NCBI GenBank assembly: GCA_018296165.2
Contig: JACKQL020000049.1
Coordinates: 310,001 to 374,000, forward strand
Direction: 5' to 3'
Length of the DNA: 64,000 bases
Source: Termitomyces sp. T153
Lineage: Eukaryota > Basidiomycota > Agaricomycetes > Agaricales > Lyophyllaceae
Every line of letters starts with the position of its first letter. The stretch's first letter is position 1. A program made the translations under genes and the position numbers. The notes beneath the pieces are model-generated. The model was not told the origin of the DNA. It worked only from the letters and a program-made list of their open reading frames with translations, and searched no databases. Positions 60,610 to 64,000 of this stretch are shown in pieces.

Positions 60610-62029
60610 CACCTGTGGATTATTTGCATGAGTTTATATGTCTAGCAAAGTTTGGTGCATGGAACTGTACTGAGGACTTTCAAGATTGCCTTCCATGTGT
60701 GCATGCTTCTCCACTCTCAACTCCTCCCTTTGGCATTCTTCCAAATTGACTGCCCTTTGGTAATTGGCATTTTTTGTAGTGGTCTTTTGTGTGCATGTAT
60801 TCTTTTCCCTCAACAGTGCTCCCCCTGAACCTGCATTACTCAAGGGCATTTGTGGCATGTGCTTTCTCTTTTTTCCAGTGACAAGTTCAGGGCTATCTGT
60901 CAAGGGAGTGTCAGTGGGATTCTTTGAAGGATTTGTTGATGGAAGCTTTGGAGTTGGAGGCAAAGGATCTTCCATGGAAATTCTAGGCTCTTTGTCAGGT
61001 GGACTGTTGTCAGAGTTGTCAAACTTGTTGTCATCATTGTTTCCTTTGGAAGTTGGATGGAGGAAATTGGGCTCCCACTTCTCATGGTATTTCCTTTGTT
61101 TTCAGGGAAGACTAGTGGGGGATCCCTATATTTGTTAAAAGGTATGTGACAACTATGGAATTCCTTTCTAGTGCTGACATTGGGGAGCCAATAAGCCTTT
61201 TTTTCCTCCATGTAACCAATGAAGATAGACTTCCTTGATTTTTCACCAAACTTCCTGAAGCATTGGTCCTTAGGTATGAGGGCATAGCAGGTTGACCCAA
61301 ATGGTCTGAGCCATGAAATGTTGACCTTTTGCTCGAATAATCTAGTGTAGGGGATATCTCACCTCAGTCTGGCAGCTGGTGTTCTGCCAATTACTGTGGT
61401 GGCTGTTTGCATTGCATCTGACCAGAAGGTCTTGGGGAGTCCAGACTCTATTAACATGGCTGTTGCTGTATTGACCAGTGATTGGTTCATGTGCTCAGCC
61501 AATCCATTCTGCTCTGGTGTGTTTGCTGCTGTAGTTAAGTGTACAATCCTGGTGTTGTCCAGTTCTTTCTGAATTGCTTTTGCCACATATTCCCTGCCAT
61601 TGTCAGACTGGAAAAAGTTTATAAAATTTTTGAAGAGGCTTAAGGTGCTAACCTCAGCTCCAAAGAATGTTTGTACATCCTTTTTGAATTCACAGAACTT
61701 CTGAATGGCCTTGTTTTTGCATTCCATGAAATAGATCCAAGGAAATGCCTGTAGCCATCAATGAATGCAATCCAGTATCAATTTCCATGTTGGTCAGCAG
61801 GCATAATGGGTCCTACAATGTCAGAGTGGATGATCTTGAGTGGTTGTGATGCTGAGTGCCCTTTGTGCTTGAAAGGTAGTCTCTTGGCTTTGGCTAAGGC
61901 ACATGGTTTGCAAAATTTAGCCTTTCTAGTTACTGTATCCACTTTTTTGATGTGACTATCTCTGACCATCTGTATTAGGTGCTTGGGCAATATGTGTCCA
62001 AGTTGGCAGTGGAGGGTGTTTATGTCCAC
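60610..62029 (-). pseudogene. Copia pre-integrase and integrase
   Basis: The zinc-binding pre-integrase part is LHCQLGHILPKHLIQMV then KFCKPCALAKAKRLPF (H-x3-H analogue and CxxC). The catalytic core follows with IHSDIVGPI (first Asp), FQSDNGREYVAKAIQ (second Asp) and TPEQNGLAEHMNQSL with the acidic third position. A frameshift and stops around 61,740-61,780 split it. A Pro/Ser-rich linker leads to the RT. Confidence 0.8.
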
Positions 62030-62607
62030 TAAAATGTGGTGTGGACTTTAGCTGCAATATTCAGGTGATAGAGATTGTCCTTGTGAGTGCCAGTGAGTAT
62101 TGCTTTTTGCCCCTTCATCATCTTGATTTTGCACATCCCTTTCTTGAAGATGGTGTAATAACCAGCTTTATTGACCTTTTGGATGGATATCAACATCAAG
62201 TTGAATGACAGCATGTAGAGGATGTTTTCCAGCTCCACTGAATTTGTGGAACTGGCTGTTTCACATTCAAGGGCTATAGTTCCAATTCTTGTAGCCTCCA
62301 CAAATGAATCATCTCCAAAGTGGATCTTTTGGGGTGGATTCAGCTCTTTGAATAAATTGCATTTGAACCAATTTTGGTATGGTATCATGTGGGCAGAGGC
62401 ACCAGAGTCTGTGATTGTGCCAGACATGGAGGTAGGGTTGACATTTCCAATGTAGGCCAAAATCTGTGTCATTAATGCTTTAGAGACATAGGCAGACTTA
62501 GTAGTAGAGTAACCCACTACTCCTTGACTAGGTTCATTGTCTTAGCTATCAGGGTCTGATGATGAGTCATGGCTCATGTGGTTTGCCTTTTCTTTCTTTT
62601 TCTTCTT
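62029..62607 (-). pseudogene. Copia protease region
   Basis: SGTITDSGASAHMIPYQNWF contains the DSGAS-H motif of Copia proteases; LENILYMLSFNLMLISIQKV is the conserved segment after it. Confidence 0.8.
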
Positions 62608-63580
62608 TCATGCTCTCCCTTTCTCTTTCTTATCATCCTTCTCCTTCAATGTTCTACAATCAGCTGTGTTGTGCATGGAGGAGTTGTGGAACTGGCACCA
62701 CATGTCCAATTTATTCTTGAATTTTGATTTTGCATTTGAATCAGCCTTTAGTGCAGCTTTGGAGGATGTGTCTTGTTGAGGTGTTGCTGTGAAGGTTAGC
62801 TGATTGGATAGTGCAGAGAAAGTGAGTGACATCCCAGGGGCAAACAAATTAAGTACAGTGGCCCTGAATGACTCCCATACATTGTCTTCAAGTAGGGACT
62901 GTAGGAGGATGAATGTGAGGAATTCACAATCGATTTCCTTCTTCATTGTGGTAAGCTTGGCATCAGTGGCTGATAGTGCAGAGATGTGATTGCTCAGAGT
63001 AGAGGGTGATCTGTCCCATTTCAGGTTTAACATTGAAATAAAGGTATAAAAAGCACTGACACTGATGTTTGTATTGACATGTATTATGACTAGCTTATTG
63101 AACATATCCTTTGCATGTGTGAGTTCCCCTACCTTGAGGGCAAGTTGATCAGATACATAAGTGATGATGATACTGGCAGCTTTTGCATTGCAAACAGCCC
63201 AACTGTCTGCATGGTGGCTGGTCCCAGTAATATTGGTGAATGGTAGTGTCATGGTGGTGGAAGTAATGTTGGTTGTTGGGGCTGTGAATAGCATGGTTGG
63301 AACAATAGGAGGTGCAGTGGGAGAGGTTGTTGCTGCAATTTGAGTTGGGGGAAGTGTTTGGATAACATCCCACACCTTTTCTTGACAAAGCTTTGCAGTG
63401 ATGTGAATCTTCCAGATCTGAAAGTTCTCCAGACCCATCAGAGTTGGGCAAGTGGTTGTTGTTTCTGGGTTTGACAAGATGTGCCAAGGCAATGTCAGAG
63501 TTAATGATGATTGCATGGAGATCAAGGTTTGATCTGGATGTAAATGATGGGATGGGATGCATATGTCCCTCTGAGTTCAT
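62608..63580 (-). pseudogene. Copia gag
   Basis: About 305 codons with the capsid-type pattern (LGLENFQIWKIHITAKL reading as MGLENFQIWKI, WAVCNAKAASIIITYVSDQL, SAFYTFISMLNLKWDRSP, LLQSLLEDNVWESFRATVL) and a C-terminal zinc knuckle CQFHNSSMHNTADC. The start at 63580 (MNSEGHMHPIPSF) is in another frame, implying a frameshift near 63,520. Confidence 0.75.
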
Positions 63581-63620
63581 AGTTTTCTTACTCAGTGTTT
63601 AGGTAACAGGGCCCATAACC

Positions 63621-63928
63621 TTTCAGAGTTAGAGTTCAAGGGGGATGATGATTTGATCTAAGTCCAAGAAGGAAAACTCAGTATGATACTTGCAGAGTGA
63701 ACAAACTGTATATTAAATATCTAAATCCAAGAAGGAAAACTAGGTATATTGGTAAATAACAAGTATAGTAATCAATGTCATAATATACACACCTCAGTAT
63801 AATACTTGCAGAGTGAACAAACTGAGGTGTGATCTAATCAAAAAACTTATTTGAGGCAACTGGTAAGCAAACACACATGACATGGTAGTGCAGGCACATC
63901 AAGCATCCATGGGCCTTACCCTTTAACA
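63621..63928 (-). repeat. 5' LTR of the Copia element
   Basis: Same termini and length as the 3' LTR. The internal region begins GGTTATGGGCCC in element orientation. Confidence 0.9.
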
Positions 63929-64000
63929 AAAATTACTGAGTACAAAATAGCAAAGAGCATCAATGCAAAGGAAATCCAGAAGATCATTGTTCTGAGCTTG

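Larger units (their letters stand above)
58621..63928 (-). mobile_element. Ty1/Copia retrotransposon, complete but decayed
   Basis: 308-bp LTRs at 58621-58928 and 63621-63928, perfect AAAAT duplications (58616-58620 and 63929-63933), and a minus-strand gag-pol in Copia order: gag, protease, integrase, RT, RNase H. LTRs differ only at scattered sites. Frames are broken by stops and the RT box is YVND. CG dinucleotides are rare. Confidence 0.9.

Overview
The window looks like a chromosome segment of a filamentous basidiomycete, probably an agaricomycete mushroom. The evidence is dense 46-66 nt GT-AG introns (27 in one gene, 15 in another), an ATG17 gene, a fungal-type RAS1 with a C-terminal CVVL box, and a repeat fraction of Tf1/sushi-type Ty3/Gypsy chromoviruses, Ty1/Copia, Tc1/mariner and hAT elements. 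There are no bacterial-style operons, CRISPR arrays or complete tRNA/rRNA genes.

Gene islands. Left island (1-19,024): the acidic C-terminal end of an unidentified protein; a SANT/Myb-like putative DNA-binding protein; old transposon relics (3.2-5.8 kb); a 1,411-aa Yor1-type ABCC transporter; ATG17 (autophagy scaffold) divergent from a LysM plus Cys-rich protein across 87 bp; and a Rieske-AIF-type ferredoxin/FAD reductase. A second small island (52.8-55.3 kb) holds RAS1 and a convergent CIA30/NDUFAF1 complex I assembly factor. It is bracketed by two hAT-type MITEs with perfect 8-bp target duplications.

Repeat block (19.9-52.5 kb). This can be resolved into layers by reading LTR ends and target-site duplications (TSDs). 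Gypsy element A (19,885-22,015, minus) is gutted and chimeric. Gypsy B (22,068-37,135, plus, TSD ATAAT) was invaded by two copies of a 1-kb solo LTR (family II, 4-bp TSD), one of which was itself invaded by two solo LTRs of family I. B was also invaded by a complete Gypsy C (30,693-36,789, minus). To the right lie a Gypsy pol fragment cut by a Tc1 element (38,198-39,723), and a short-LTR Copia-like/TRIM-like element (39,904-50,902). That element was invaded by Gypsy D (40,558-49,444, minus, TSD TGCCT), which carries three family I solo LTRs. A complete but dead Copia element (58,621-63,928, minus, identical-length 308-bp LTRs, TSD AAAAT) closes the window.

The strongest overall signal is near-total loss of CG dinucleotides in the repeats, against CG-rich genes and two CG-rich nested solo LTRs. 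The loss is visible even in duplicated target sites (CACGC read as CACAC on one side and CATGC on the other) and in reverse-transcriptase catalytic codons (YLDN, YVND). This fits CpG-methylation-driven decay. Other notable points are an 11-nt LTR/PBS complementarity in all three chromoviruses (self-priming of the Tf1 type), a probable gene-conversion tract between inverted solo LTRs, 7- and 14-nt microexons, and a GC-AG intron in RAS1. No clearly new defence or metabolic system was found. All gene models are hand-read; none was checked by alignment software.
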